This document shows positions 1 to 8,044 of a DNA stretch of 64,000 nucleotides, in pieces. Positions within the stretch are counted from its first letter, which is position 1. Each line of letters begins with the position of its first letter. Source of the stretch: Leptospira brenneri (GTDB taxonomy: Bacteria > Spirochaetota > Leptospiria > Leptospirales > Leptospiraceae); assembly GCF_002812125.1 (NCBI RefSeq), contig NZ_NPDQ01000008.1, positions 124,001 through 188,000 on the forward strand, in the 5' to 3' direction. A model generated the notes under the pieces. The model worked only from the letters and a program-made list of their open reading frames with translations. It was not told the DNA's origin and ran no database searches. Both the position numbers and the translations under genes were made by a program.

Positions 1-110
1 CTTACTTGTTCCATATACTTCTCCTTAGCTTTTTGTTCGATTTCCTTGGCTTTTTTTTCATACAACTTAATTTCGTCGATGAGGGATTTGTCTTTTTTGA
101 CTTCTTCCAT
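1..110 (-). CDS. Partial coiled-coil protein (C-terminal part outside window)
   Basis: Only the first 36 codons are in the window. The start ATG (complement of 108-110) lies 8 bases after the stop of the response regulator gene, so the two are probably co-transcribed. The visible residues are almost all Lys, Glu, Ile and Leu in a heptad-like pattern (for example KAKEIEQKAKEKYMEQ), which predicts an alpha-helical coiled coil. No signal peptide is visible. I cannot assign a family from this fragment. It could be a small helical protein or the N-terminus of a larger signalling protein that works with the upstream regulator. Confidence 0.6.
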   Translation of the reverse strand, partial: MEEVKKDKSLIDEIKLYEKKAKEIEQKAKEKYMEQV

Positions 111-118
111 TGTGGTTT

Positions 119-844
119 TTATTCGGGGACTACAATATTTTCAAAGTTGTCAGTGAATCTATATCCGATTCCCCAAATGGTTTCGATCCATTCTGGTTGT
201 GCGGAATTTTTTTCCAGTTTGGAACGAATTCGTTTGATATGGCTGTCGATCATTCTTTCAAATCCATCCCATTCCACTCCCCAAACTGATTCCAAAATCA
301 TTTCACGAGAAAAAACTTTACCAGGTGAACCGGCTAGCAGCTGTAAAATGTCGAATTCTTTTCTGGAAATATTGATGATGTTTTCGTTCAGAGTGACACG
401 TCTACGGATAGAATCAATTTTGAGAGCACCACGGATGATTTCTCCAGCTTGGCCCACATTTGGTTTGATCCCAATTTTTTTGTCCCATCTACGAAAGAAT
501 ACGTCCACACGAGTTTTGAGTTCCCGAACCGAAAACGGTTTTGTGATATAATCATCAGCACCTAACTCAAGTCCCATGATGCGATCAATTTCCTCAGTCC
601 TTGCAGAAAGGATAAAAATCGGTGTACTTTCGTCGGCTTTTCGGATGCTACGGCAAATTTCCATACCATCAATGTCCGGTAGAGAGAGATCCAGAATCAC
701 TAAATCAGGATGATTGGATTTGTAAAATTTCAATCCGTCTTCGCCATTTTCAAAAACGGAGGTTGTGTAGTGAGCAGAATCGAGAGATTTCCGGATTAGG
801 TTCCCGATGTCCGGATCGTCCTCAATTACCAAAATATTTTTCAT
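119..844 (-). CDS. OmpR/PhoB-family response regulator
   Basis: A 241-residue two-component response regulator. The receiver domain spans about residues 3-115, with the acidic pocket E8-D9-D10, phospho-acceptor D52 (in [12 protein letters not shown]), switch residue S80 and conserved K102 (in DDYITKPF). The C-terminal half (about 135-235) is a winged-helix DNA-binding domain of the OmpR type ending in the usual GIGYRF motif. By family knowledge it would be phosphorylated by a histidine kinase and would bind promoter repeats. No cognate kinase is adjacent in the window, but the gene just downstream (1-110) continues beyond the edge. It is divergent from the DUF4279 gene, with 58 bases between the starts. 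Confidence 0.93.
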   Translation of the reverse strand: MKNILVIEDDPDIGNLIRKSLDSAHYTTSVFENGEDGLKFYKSNHPDLVILDLSLPDIDGMEICRSIRKADESTPIFILSARTEEIDRIMGLELGADDYITKPFSVRELKTRVDVFFRRWDKKIGIKPNVGQAGEIIRGALKIDSIRRRVTLNENIINISRKEFDILQLLAGSPGKVFSREMILESVWGVEWDGFERMIDSHIKRIRSKLEKNSAQPEWIETIWGIGYRFTDNFENIVVPE

Positions 845-902
845 GTTTTTCCCTTGAGTTCTTTCTCAATTTGGTTCTTGTAGTAGAAAAAAAAAGTAAA
901 AA

Positions 903-1319
903 ATGGAATCGGGAACACAAAGGGAAGCAAAATCGTGGGCGATGTTCGCCATCAGTGGGGCAAGGCTTAGGCCTTTGGAAGTAACTGAAAAATTGGGCAT
1001 CCAACCGGATTATTACCACGGTGCGGATGCAAAAGACATCGAAAATATGACAATTCCAAGTCATTGGCAGCTGAATTCGAAGCTTGGGCCGGAGTTTCCG
1101 TTACTCGATCATATATGGGATCTTTTGAAAACCTTAGCGCCAGTTCGTAAAAACCTAAAAGAGTTCACAGAAATTTACGAATCTACCATCTATGCTTCCG
1201 TAGAGTTTGCATCAGAATTTACAAAAGGGGTGGTTCTCGACAAAAGAACTATGCTTTTGTTAGGTGAGATGGGTGTGAATCTGGAAATTATCCCCTGGGC
1301 TGCCGATGAGATTCCCTAA
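903..1319 (+). CDS. DUF4279-like protein
   Basis: A 138-residue cytoplasmic protein without signal peptide or membrane segment. The pattern (residues about 13-30 AMFAISGARLRPLEVTEKLG followed by a Trp-containing HW-x-L segment and a C-terminal alpha/beta stretch) resembles the DUF4279 family, whose function is unknown. The family call is from recognition of sequence style only. The 3' end overlaps the 3' end of the convergent STAS-like gene by about 32 bases. The leader is A-rich (AAAAAAAAAGTAAAAA before ATG) and has no clear Shine-Dalgarno sequence. Confidence 0.65.
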   Translation: MESGTQREAKSWAMFAISGARLRPLEVTEKLGIQPDYYHGADAKDIENMTIPSHWQLNSKLGPEFPLLDHIWDLLKTLAPVRKNLKEFTEIYESTIYASVEFASEFTKGVVLDKRTMLLLGEMGVNLEIIPWAADEIP

Positions 1320-1647
1320 GAATGGACTCGCTCGGGAAAACAAGCCGGATGAGATCAAATCGTTTTAAATACATATAACTAGAAATGGGGAGTCCTACAA
1401 GAACCAGAACTCGTTTTTTCAAACGAAGGTCGCGGGCCATGTTTAAAAGTTTTGTGAGGAGTGAAAGGGGCAAATAAGGAAGAGTGGAAAGATCCATTTG
1501 GATATGCGACCTTGTTTGGAAAAATAACATATGCATGATAGAATCCAATTCTTCTTCCAGTTCGTTGTGAACTTTCTTAGACAAAATGACAATTTCATAC
1601 GCATTCTGAACTTCACGCACCGTCAGATATTTTGTTTTTTTTGCCAT
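1288..1647 (-). CDS. STAS-like / anti-sigma antagonist-like protein
   Basis: 119 residues from the ATG at 1647 (MAKKTKYLTVREVQ). A longer frame to 1689 exists but would overlap the divergent epmA start, so I prefer the shorter form. The alternating pattern (YLTVREVQNAYEIVILS, then an MDLSTLPYLPLSLLTKLLNMARDLRLKKRVLVLVG core) resembles a STAS fold, in which a segment after the aspartate normally carries a phosphorylatable serine. Here the segment reads DLSTLPYL, so S or T there is a candidate. Function is inferred only. It might belong to one of the SpoIIE-phosphatase partner-switching circuits in the window, but it is not adjacent to one. Confidence 0.5.
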   Translation of the reverse strand: MAKKTKYLTVREVQNAYEIVILSKKVHNELEEELDSIMHMLFFQTRSHIQMDLSTLPYLPLSLLTKLLNMARDLRLKKRVLVLVGLPISSYMYLKRFDLIRLVFPSESILRESHRQPRG

Positions 1648-1660
1648 TGGAGGTAATGGT

Positions 1661-2632
1661 ATGCATTCACTCCCAAAAGATACACTCATTTTTCGTTCTC
1701 AAGTTTTCCGAAAGGTTCGAGAGATTTTATGGAGAGATGGATTTTTGGAAGTGGACACTCCCACTTTCAAACCCATTGTCGGGATGGAACCGTATTTGGA
1801 TCCTTATGAAGTGCGTTCTCCCAGTGGCCAGGAGAAGGGATATCTCATCACGTCTCCTGAATACAGTTTGAAACAGATGATGGCAAACGGTTTGACAAGG
1901 ATCTTTGAGCTGGCTCATACATTCCGGTCGGGTGAAATGGGAAGTGAGTTTCATTCCAAAGAATTTTTGATGTTGGAATTATATGCAAAAGGAATTGATG
2001 ACTTGGCACTCCGTCAGTATATAGAAACTTTTTTACGAGAATTGATTCATACCTTTGGAACAAAGGAACAACAACAAAAATCAACTACACCGAATTGGAT
2101 TTGTCATCTATCCGTGACGGAGGTTTTTTTAGAAAATGTCGGACATGGTTTTTCCAGAGAGGATTTGATCCAAACGATAAGGAATCAAAAACTATCGACT
2201 TCTTCTGGGCAAGAACTTGAAACTTGGCAGTATGAGGATCTTTTCTTTTTGGTTTTTTTGAATTTGGTAGAGCCAAAGTTAGGTGATGGAATTGTTTTTT
2301 TATACGATTATCCACCGGAATGTGCGGCATTGGCTCGAGTTGTCGATGGTGTCGCCAAACGATTTGAAATCTATTGGGATGGATTAGAACTTGCCAATGC
2401 ATTTTTTGAACTGAGTGATGTGAAAGAACAAAGGAAACGATTCTTGGAAGAACAGGGCTTACGGACAAAATTAGGAAAAGAAGTTTTCCCTATGGATGAA
2501 GATTTCCTTTCCTCTTTGGAAAATGGATTTCCGGAATGTGCGGGGATATCCATTGGAATGGACCGGTTGTTATTGAAACTATCCGGTAAACACGGGCTAG
2601 GTGAAATTAGCCCGTATTGGATGGAAGTTTAG
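1661..2632 (+). CDS. epmA: EF-P--(R)-beta-lysine ligase EpmA (PoxA/GenX-like)
   Basis: 323 residues, the usual length of EpmA (about 325 in E. coli). It is a lone class II lysyl-tRNA-synthetase catalytic domain without the anticodon-binding domain. Visible motifs are the motif 1 region near residue 30 (GFLEVDTPTFKP), motif 2 around 100-125 (FELAHTFRSGEMGSEFHSKEF) and motif 3 near the end (GISIGMDRLLLKLSG). The family activates beta-lysine with ATP and attaches it to a conserved Lys of elongation factor P, which helps ribosomes through polyproline stretches. The partner genes epmB (15546-16610) and efp (16679-17245) are in the same window, which strengthens the call. Divergent from the STAS-like gene. 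Confidence 0.9.
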   Translation: MHSLPKDTLIFRSQVFRKVREILWRDGFLEVDTPTFKPIVGMEPYLDPYEVRSPSGQEKGYLITSPEYSLKQMMANGLTRIFELAHTFRSGEMGSEFHSKEFLMLELYAKGIDDLALRQYIETFLRELIHTFGTKEQQQKSTTPNWICHLSVTEVFLENVGHGFSREDLIQTIRNQKLSTSSGQELETWQYEDLFFLVFLNLVEPKLGDGIVFLYDYPPECAALARVVDGVAKRFEIYWDGLELANAFFELSDVKEQRKRFLEEQGLRTKLGKEVFPMDEDFLSSLENGFPECAGISIGMDRLLLKLSGKHGLGEISPYWMEV

Positions 2633-2638
2633 GGAAAT

Positions 2639-3028
2639 TTAATCTTCTTCTTGGAATTTTTCGCAAGACTCAGGAACTTTTCCATCTTCTAAGTCTGCGC
2701 AAGAGAATGCTGCCATATCTTTGGCACATTTTTTCATGTCTTCTAAATCTTCTTTGGTGAGTTTTTTGGTAGGTTTGCCATTTGCCGGTTTTTGGCCATC
2801 CACTACATAGTTTTTGTAGCGTGCTTCGCAGACATTTCCATTCACAAACTGAGACTCAATCATCTTCCTTTGTTCGGCAGGAAGGTCTTTTAATTTTTCT
2901 TTCATACACTCAGAAGTTTTGGCACACATTTTTTTCGAGAGTGCTTGGAATTCTTTCGCATCCTTTACTGTTTGTGCGGTGATGAGGAAGGGGATTAGAA
3001 AAAATAGAATTAAGGAAATTTTTTTCAT
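2639..3028 (-). CDS. Exported Cys-rich small protein
   Basis: 129 residues from ATG 3028. The longer TTG-started frame to 3115 would put a non-secretory leader in front of a clear signal peptide, so I take the internal ATG. Residues 1-19 (MKKISLILFFLIPFLITAQ) form a signal peptide. The mature part is lysine-rich and has about six cysteines spaced like a disulfide-stabilised helical protein (MCAKTSECMKEKL, VCEARY, MKKCAKDM, FSCADLE, SCEKF). It resembles the Cys-rich small exported proteins that recur in Leptospira. No function is known to me. It lies tail to tail with epmA, 6 bases apart. Confidence 0.75.
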   Translation of the reverse strand: MKKISLILFFLIPFLITAQTVKDAKEFQALSKKMCAKTSECMKEKLKDLPAEQRKMIESQFVNGNVCEARYKNYVVDGQKPANGKPTKKLTKEDLEDMKKCAKDMAAFSCADLEDGKVPESCEKFQEED

Positions 3029-3236
3029 AGGAAAACCTTTCTTTAACAAAAGGCATTCGTAAAGTTTTTTTTGCTCCCCAATCGGAGGTTTTTCTCTAAA
3101 AGACTTGCAACTCAATCACAGGGATATTCTATTTCTCATCTTTAACCATGAAACATTTGTTAATTTATTTTTTCTTAATGAATGGATAATTGTAGTATTT
3201 TGATTCTTTTTTTTTGAGAAGCCAAGCGAAAATAAA

Positions 3237-3265
3237 TTGATTCATATGGGAAATTTCCCTACATT
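3237..3265 (+). promoter_or_regulatory. Candidate promoter with embedded 12-bp palindrome
   Basis: TTGATT at 3237-3242 and TACATT at 3260-3265 are separated by 17 bases and sit just before the ATG at 3274. The spacer holds the perfect palindrome GGGAAATTTCCC (3248-3259). If this promoter is used, transcription would start almost at the ATG and the mRNA would be leaderless, which fits the absence of a Shine-Dalgarno sequence. Both hexamers match the consensus at only four of six positions. Confidence 0.35.
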
Positions 3266-3273
3266 TTTAGATT

Positions 3274-3864
3274 ATGAAAAAAGCCACCATCTTCGTGTTT
3301 CTTTTAATCTTTCTCACAGACCAGGCCTTTGCGCAAAACCTAACGTCGCGAAATCCGGTTAGTTTTTCTTCTGAACCTACTTCAGTTGAAGAATTCAAGT
3401 TCTTACATTCTTCTGTCGCGACCTCACCAGAAGGAGGAGTGGCAATGCTTGTGCTTGCGATTTCACTTTACGGGAAAAATCAAGATTTGGGTAGAAAGGC
3501 AATCATTCTATCAGTGCTTTCTAAAAACAGACAAAAGTCTACCAAACAAACAGCAGTGGATGGAGTGGACTTAGGTGCGGGGGATCAGTATTTACTTGGT
3601 CAATTAGACAAATACAAAATGTTACCCAATGGTTATTGGAAAGGAGCAGAACCTTCGAATGGATATACGGCAAGTTTACCACTGACTGTTGAAACATATA
3701 CGAACCCATATTCGGGAGATGAATCCACTGGTAAAATTAAACTTTTTGTGGCCACGCGTGGAGCTTCTAGTTTTCGTCCTGTCTCCGTAGAAAAAGACGT
3801 GGATGGACTTTGGCGTGCCAAAGAGATGAGTTCTCTCTTTGTGGGAATGATGCCAGCCAAATAG
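3274..3864 (+). CDS. Exported protein, possibly DUF6935 family
   Basis: 196 residues with an N-terminal signal peptide (residues 1-20, ending FAQ). The rest is soluble and reads like the DUF6935 domain I associate with spirochaetes (an alpha-helical part, MLVLAISLYGKNQDLGRKAIILSV, followed by a beta-rich C-terminal half with LPLTVETYTNPYSGDE and GKIKLFVATRGASSFRPVSVEKD, then a terminal segment LWRAKEMSSLFVGM). No catalytic motif is apparent. The stop codon is directly followed by the ATG of the ZIP transporter, so the two are likely co-transcribed and translationally coupled. Function unknown. Confidence 0.65.
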   Translation: MKKATIFVFLLIFLTDQAFAQNLTSRNPVSFSSEPTSVEEFKFLHSSVATSPEGGVAMLVLAISLYGKNQDLGRKAIILSVLSKNRQKSTKQTAVDGVDLGAGDQYLLGQLDKYKMLPNGYWKGAEPSNGYTASLPLTVETYTNPYSGDESTGKIKLFVATRGASSFRPVSVEKDVDGLWRAKEMSSLFVGMMPAK

Positions 3865-4677
3865 ATGTTAGATTCTTTTATCAATTGGCACCCTGTGGCT
3901 TTAGCTCTTCTTGCTACGGGGTTTACTTGGTTTTGTACCGCCTTTGGAGCTGGTTTTGTTTTTTTCTTTAGGACAGTTCCAAGACCCGTTTTTAATGCAA
4001 TGCTTGGATTTGCTTCTGGGATCATGATCGCTGCCAGTTTTTGGTCTTTACTCTTACCTTCGATTGAACTTTCAGAAAAAGTCGGAAACCCTGCATGGCT
4101 TCATTCGAGTTTAGGATTTTTATCTGGGGGACTTACTCTTTATCTATTTCATAAACTTCTTCCTCACCTCCATGTAGGATTGGAAGAAAATCGATTGGAA
4201 GGTGGTAAGTCCTCTTTTCAAAGGAGTTTGTTACTTGTCCTTGCCATCACTCTTCATAATATCCCCGAAGGTTTGGCTGTTGGGGTCGCCTTTGGGGCGC
4301 TAGGTGATGGATTTACTTATGAGGCTCTTATGGCGGCAGCTGTGGTAGCTTTTGGAATTGGAATCCAGAACATTCCTGAAGGTGCTGCTGTTTCCATCCC
4401 TCTGTTGCGAGAAGGGCTTTCGGCGCGAAAGAGTTTTTGGTATGGACAACTTTCTGGGTTTGTGGAACCGATTGGTGGTTTGATCGGTGCCGCCCTCGTG
4501 TTTTATGTGGAAAGCCTCTTGCCATTTGCTCTATCGTTTGCAGCAGGAGCCATGATTTTTGTTGTTGTTGAGGAGTTAATTCCTGAATCTCATACAGGAA
4601 AAGAAACGGAAATGTCCACACTCGGTGCAATGTTTGGGTTTGTTTTGATGATGGCTTTGGATGTAGGGCTTGGTTGA
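3865..4677 (+). CDS. ZIP-family metal transporter
   Basis: A 270-residue inner-membrane protein with about eight hydrophobic segments. The ZIP signature is clear: TM4 carries LHNIPEGLAVGVAFGAL (about residues 130-147) and TM5 carries GIQNIPEGAAVSIPL (about 167-181), which supply the His, Asn and Glu metal ligands of the family. A His-containing stretch (HKLLPHLHVG) lies in the cytoplasmic loop. The closest family type is the GufA/ZupT-like group that imports zinc and other divalent cations. It starts immediately after the stop of the preceding exported-protein gene. Substrate cannot be settled from sequence. Confidence 0.9.
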   Translation: MLDSFINWHPVALALLATGFTWFCTAFGAGFVFFFRTVPRPVFNAMLGFASGIMIAASFWSLLLPSIELSEKVGNPAWLHSSLGFLSGGLTLYLFHKLLPHLHVGLEENRLEGGKSSFQRSLLLVLAITLHNIPEGLAVGVAFGALGDGFTYEALMAAAVVAFGIGIQNIPEGAAVSIPLLREGLSARKSFWYGQLSGFVEPIGGLIGAALVFYVESLLPFALSFAAGAMIFVVVEELIPESHTGKETEMSTLGAMFGFVLMMALDVGLG

Positions 4678-4691
4678 AGTTTAGTTAGAAA

Positions 4692-5006
4692 ATGAATCGA
4701 AATTTTGGTCTTACGAACAGTTTGCTTTATGATTGGATTCCTGAATACGAATTTAACTCTTATGATCTTTCCGAATTACTTGTTTTAAATGAGGAATTGG
4801 AAAAGGAATGTAAATCCATTGAAAGTGAATTTAAGATTTTTTTGGCGATTTATAAAAAAGGAACCGTAGCAAAACCAAAAGGTTTGTGTACAACTTTTAA
4901 ATATGCGGACCTAGGAGATAAGGCACTTCTTACTTTTCAAAAATTTGAAAATAAAATCAATGGGAATATCCTGGTTGCCTATGCAAACCCATTAGAACGT
5001 TGGTAG
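4692..5006 (+). CDS. Hypothetical protein, 104 residues
   Basis: A small acidic soluble protein (many Glu, Asp, Asn, Tyr and Leu) with no signal peptide or membrane segment and no motif I recognise. It starts 14 bases after the transporter gene and ends 10 bases before the BtrH_N/DUF4872 gene, so it very likely belongs to the same transcript. Its position suggests a small partner of the downstream protein, but that is inference from order only. Helix-forming residues dominate about positions 25-60, and the C-terminus (TFKYADLGDKALLTFQKFENKINGNILVAYA) looks beta-rich. Confidence 0.6.
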   Translation: MNRNFGLTNSLLYDWIPEYEFNSYDLSELLVLNEELEKECKSIESEFKIFLAIYKKGTVAKPKGLCTTFKYADLGDKALLTFQKFENKINGNILVAYANPLERW

Positions 5007-5016
5007 ATTTTTTAAA

Positions 5017-6006
5017 ATGATTTTAAATCACATTTCTCCTTTTCTCGGAGTTCATTGCGAAACCACAACTACAGGAACTCTTTTAAAACATATAGGAATA
5101 GAATTATCAGAGCCAATGTTATTTGGGATTGGAGAAGGTCTTGGGTTTATATTTTGGAATATGAAGTCAATGGACTTCCCTTTTATCGGTGGAAGGATTA
5201 AACCTGATCAGCTAACGGTAAACATAACTAAAAACTTAGGTCTAAAATTAGAAATTCAGGAAACTTCTTCTCAGTTGAAGGCTTGGTCATCTGTTCGGGA
5301 TCTGATTGATTCGAAAACGCCCGTTGGTTTGAAGTTGGATTGTTTTCATTTGGAATACTTTTCAAAACCATTTCATTTTGCTGGCCATTACGCGGCACTG
5401 TATGGATACGATGAAACAAATGCCTATTTGATTGATACTAAACAACAAGGTACAAAGGTACATACTTCTTTAAAAAGTTTGGAACTTGCCAGAAGTGAAA
5501 AAGGACCAATGGCTTCAAAAAATCTTTTTTATACGATTAGTTCTGCAAAGAAGTCACCAGACTTAAAAAAAGTGGTTTCCATCGCTGCCAAAAACAATGC
5601 TCGCGATTACTTAAATCCTCCTATTACCAATGTCTCTTATAAAGGCATTGGGAAACTAGCATCCAATTTGGAGAAATGGTTTCAGACTTCGAAAGATGTC
5701 CAAAGGGATTTTGGAACCACTGCCATGATGATGGAAAAAGCAGGAACGGGTGGTGCTATATTTAGAAACCTATACCGGGATTTTTTGGGCGAAGCTTATG
5801 AACTTACAAAAGATCCTATCTTTAAGAATGCCCATTTGCAGTTCCTCGAAATAGCGGCACACTGGTCCAAAATCATTACTTTGTTTGATACCTTGGGAAA
5901 AAAGAGTGATAGTAGCTTGTTAGGTGAAATGAAAGACCTTCTCTATCGTACTTCCGATTTAGAGTTTTCTGCTATGAGCGAATTACTAAAATTGAAAGCG
6001 GTTTAA
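5017..6006 (+). CDS. BtrH_N / DUF4872-type protein
   Basis: 329 residues, soluble. The first half has the layout of BtrH_N, the domain named after butirosin biosynthesis protein H: a Cys near the N-terminus (GVHCETTTTGTLLKHIG, C14), a glycine-rich FGIGEGLGFIFW segment, a later histidine (FAGHYAALYGYDE) and a downstream Asp (AYLIDTKQQG). This forms a cysteine-peptidase-like Cys-His-Asp set. The second half matches the helical DUF4872 pattern. BtrH transfers an acyl group from a carrier protein, and relatives may be acyltransferases or peptidases. No natural-product genes are nearby, so the substrate is unknown. It probably forms an operon with the 104-residue gene upstream. Confidence 0.7.
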   Translation: MILNHISPFLGVHCETTTTGTLLKHIGIELSEPMLFGIGEGLGFIFWNMKSMDFPFIGGRIKPDQLTVNITKNLGLKLEIQETSSQLKAWSSVRDLIDSKTPVGLKLDCFHLEYFSKPFHFAGHYAALYGYDETNAYLIDTKQQGTKVHTSLKSLELARSEKGPMASKNLFYTISSAKKSPDLKKVVSIAAKNNARDYLNPPITNVSYKGIGKLASNLEKWFQTSKDVQRDFGTTAMMMEKAGTGGAIFRNLYRDFLGEAYELTKDPIFKNAHLQFLEIAAHWSKIITLFDTLGKKSDSSLLGEMKDLLYRTSDLEFSAMSELLKLKAV

Positions 6007-6009
6007 AGT

Positions 6010-6038
6010 CTTAGGTCCATCTATAAAATAGACCTAAG
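6010..6038 (+). terminator. Hairpin after the BtrH_N gene
   Basis: CTTAGGTC (6010-6017) and GACCTAAG (6031-6038) can form an 8-bp stem with a 13-base loop, inside which TCTAT and ATAGA can also pair. It lies between two convergent genes and may end either transcript, but no run of T follows closely on the + strand, so the call is modest. Confidence 0.35.
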
Positions 6039-6089
6039 CCCAAGTGAATCAATCCGCGATTTTGTATTCCTTGATTTTTTTGTTCTCCC

Positions 6090-7112
6090 TTATCCCCAAC
6101 TCACAACTACCTTCCCAAAATGTTTTCCCGTTTGTAAATACTGTAAGGCTTCGGGAACTTCCTCCCAACCGAACACTTTGTCCACAATAGGTGTGATTTT
6201 CTTTTCTTCAATGGCATGGTTCATTTTTTCGAAGTCAGTTCGGCTACCAACAATCACACCTTGGACTTTGACCCCTTGCATTAAGATGGGGTAGAGGGAA
6301 AGACTCGATTCCCCACCGGCCAGGACACCTATGAGTGCGATGGTTCCGTATGGTTTTACACTCATCATGGATTTTTGCATAGTGCCGGCACCACCCACTT
6401 CGATGATAAGATCAGCCCCTGCCATCTTCGTGTGTTTACGAACATCTCGTTCCCAATTGGATTTTGTGGAATAATTGATGGTTTCATCAGCTCCGAGAGC
6501 TTTGGCACGAGCCAGTTTTTCATCACTGGAGGAAGTGATGATCACTCGGGCTCCCATCATTTTTGCAAATTGTAAGGCAAATAAAGAAACACCGCCAGTC
6601 CCAAGGCAAAGTACATCGGCACCAGGCCCAATTCCACCAAAGTTCACAACAGCATTATAAGCGGTAAGGCCAGCACAACCAAGGGTTGCTGCTTCTGCAT
6701 CTGTTAGGTGATTTGGGGTAGCCACAAGGCCATCCTCAGCGAATTTTCCATAGTTCGCTAAACATCCGTCATGTGGCCCACCAAGGGTGGAACGAAGGCT
6801 ATCCATATCGGGTGCCCCATCCAACCATTTCTGGGCAAAGATGGGAAGGACTCGGTCTCCTTTTTTCCAAAGAGTCACATCTTTTCCTACGGCTTCCACC
6901 ACACCGGCACCATCGGAACAAGGAATGAGAGGGAGTTTTTGTCTAGGATTATAAGTCCCTATCACCATTAAATAATCTCGATAATTGAGTGATGTCGCTG
7001 TTAGGCGAACAAGAACTTCTTTGGGATCAAGTGATTCGGAAAGATCTCTTGTCGTTTGTTTTAGGTTTTCGATACCAAATGATCCTTGAATTTCCCATAC
7101 TTGATTTAACAT
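6090..7112 (-). CDS. NAD(P)-dependent MDR oxidoreductase (zinc-free type)
   Basis: 340 residues of the medium-chain dehydrogenase/reductase superfamily. The N-terminal GroES-like domain (about 1-130) contains [35 protein letters not shown]. Where zinc alcohol dehydrogenases have GHE this protein has CSD, and the four-Cys structural zinc loop is missing, so it is probably a zinc-independent quinone or enone reductase. The Rossmann part has the nucleotide-binding motif [20 protein letters not shown] (about 170-190). The C-terminus [13 protein letters not shown] is typical of the family. Its true substrate is unknown. Divergent from the SDR gene, with 92 bases between the starts. Confidence 0.85.
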   Translation of the reverse strand: MLNQVWEIQGSFGIENLKQTTRDLSESLDPKEVLVRLTATSLNYRDYLMVIGTYNPRQKLPLIPCSDGAGVVEAVGKDVTLWKKGDRVLPIFAQKWLDGAPDMDSLRSTLGGPHDGCLANYGKFAEDGLVATPNHLTDAEAATLGCAGLTAYNAVVNFGGIGPGADVLCLGTGGVSLFALQFAKMMGARVIITSSSDEKLARAKALGADETINYSTKSNWERDVRKHTKMAGADLIIEVGGAGTMQKSMMSVKPYGTIALIGVLAGGESSLSLYPILMQGVKVQGVIVGSRTDFEKMNHAIEEKKITPIVDKVFGWEEVPEALQYLQTGKHFGKVVVSWG

Positions 7113-7204
7113 ATTTCCTCTAACGTTTTAGAATCAAAATTCACTCGTCAGATCCTCGGGCCTCCTTATCCTTTGTCGAGTGGGAATCAGAGGAAAGGGA
7201 CGAT

Positions 7205-8014
7205 ATGAAAAAAGATTTTTGGAACGATAGGGTGGTAGTGATCACCGGAGCTTCGAGTGGAATTGGAAAAGCATTGTATGAAGAACTGGCAATTTTTCCT
7301 TGTGAGCTTGTTCTTTTAGCAAGGAGAGCCGCAGAAATCGAAGAACCCAAAAACAAACATGAGAGGACTATCATTCACCGTGTAACTTGTGATCTTTCAG
7401 ATCCTACCTCCGTTATGGATGCTATCGAGTGGATCCAAAAAAAAGTTACAAAAATTGATGTATTGTTTAATAACGCAGGCATTACTGCTCACGGTAGATT
7501 TGATTCTCTTTCGATGGATGTGTATCGTAAGACCTTTGCTACTAACTTCTTTGGGCCCATCCAGTTGGTAAGAGGACTTCTTCCTCTTTTACTCCTTACA
7601 AAAGGAAATATTGTGACTACCTCCACTGTTTCGGCTTTGTATGGAGTGCCAGGACGAGCTGCGTATTCTGCTTCTAAGTCAGCTTTACATGCGGCACTTG
7701 AATCCCTTCGGATTGAAACTTTGGAATCGGGTTTGGGTGTCTCACTTGTTTGTGTTCCTTATACAGACACAGCCCTTCGCACTTCAGGCCTTGATGCCAG
7801 TGGTGAGATCTTATCTGAAGCACCAGCCAAAGGAAAACGTAAGACGGCGAGTGAAGTAGCTCATGTTTTGATGTCTGTTGCCCAGAACAAAGAAGCAAGG
7901 CTTGTGACTTTCAATCTGTCCGGGAAATTTTTGGAATGGATGCGATTTTTCTCTCCCAAGTTTTTGGAAAAAATTCTCTATAAAAAACTTTACGAGGATT
8001 TTAAATCACATTGA
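7205..8014 (+). CDS. Short-chain dehydrogenase/reductase (SDR)
   Basis: 269 residues with the classical SDR features: cofactor motif TGASSGIG near residue 15, NNAG near 95, catalytic Ser in VTTSTVSALYG and the YSASK catalytic pair near 157. The C-terminal region is extended and partly hydrophobic (LEWMRFFSPKFLEKILYKKLYEDF), which suggests loose membrane association, as in lipid-active SDRs. A good ribosome site (AGGAAAGG) precedes the ATG. It is followed 30 bases later by the DUF1295 gene and then the cyclopropane-synthase-like gene in the same direction, so a lipid substrate is likely by context but not shown. Confidence 0.88.
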   Translation: MKKDFWNDRVVVITGASSGIGKALYEELAIFPCELVLLARRAAEIEEPKNKHERTIIHRVTCDLSDPTSVMDAIEWIQKKVTKIDVLFNNAGITAHGRFDSLSMDVYRKTFATNFFGPIQLVRGLLPLLLLTKGNIVTTSTVSALYGVPGRAAYSASKSALHAALESLRIETLESGLGVSLVCVPYTDTALRTSGLDASGEILSEAPAKGKRKTASEVAHVLMSVAQNKEARLVTFNLSGKFLEWMRFFSPKFLEKILYKKLYEDFKSH

Positions 8015-8044
8015 ACTCTGTCTAAACCTAGAAATTGGGAGAGA

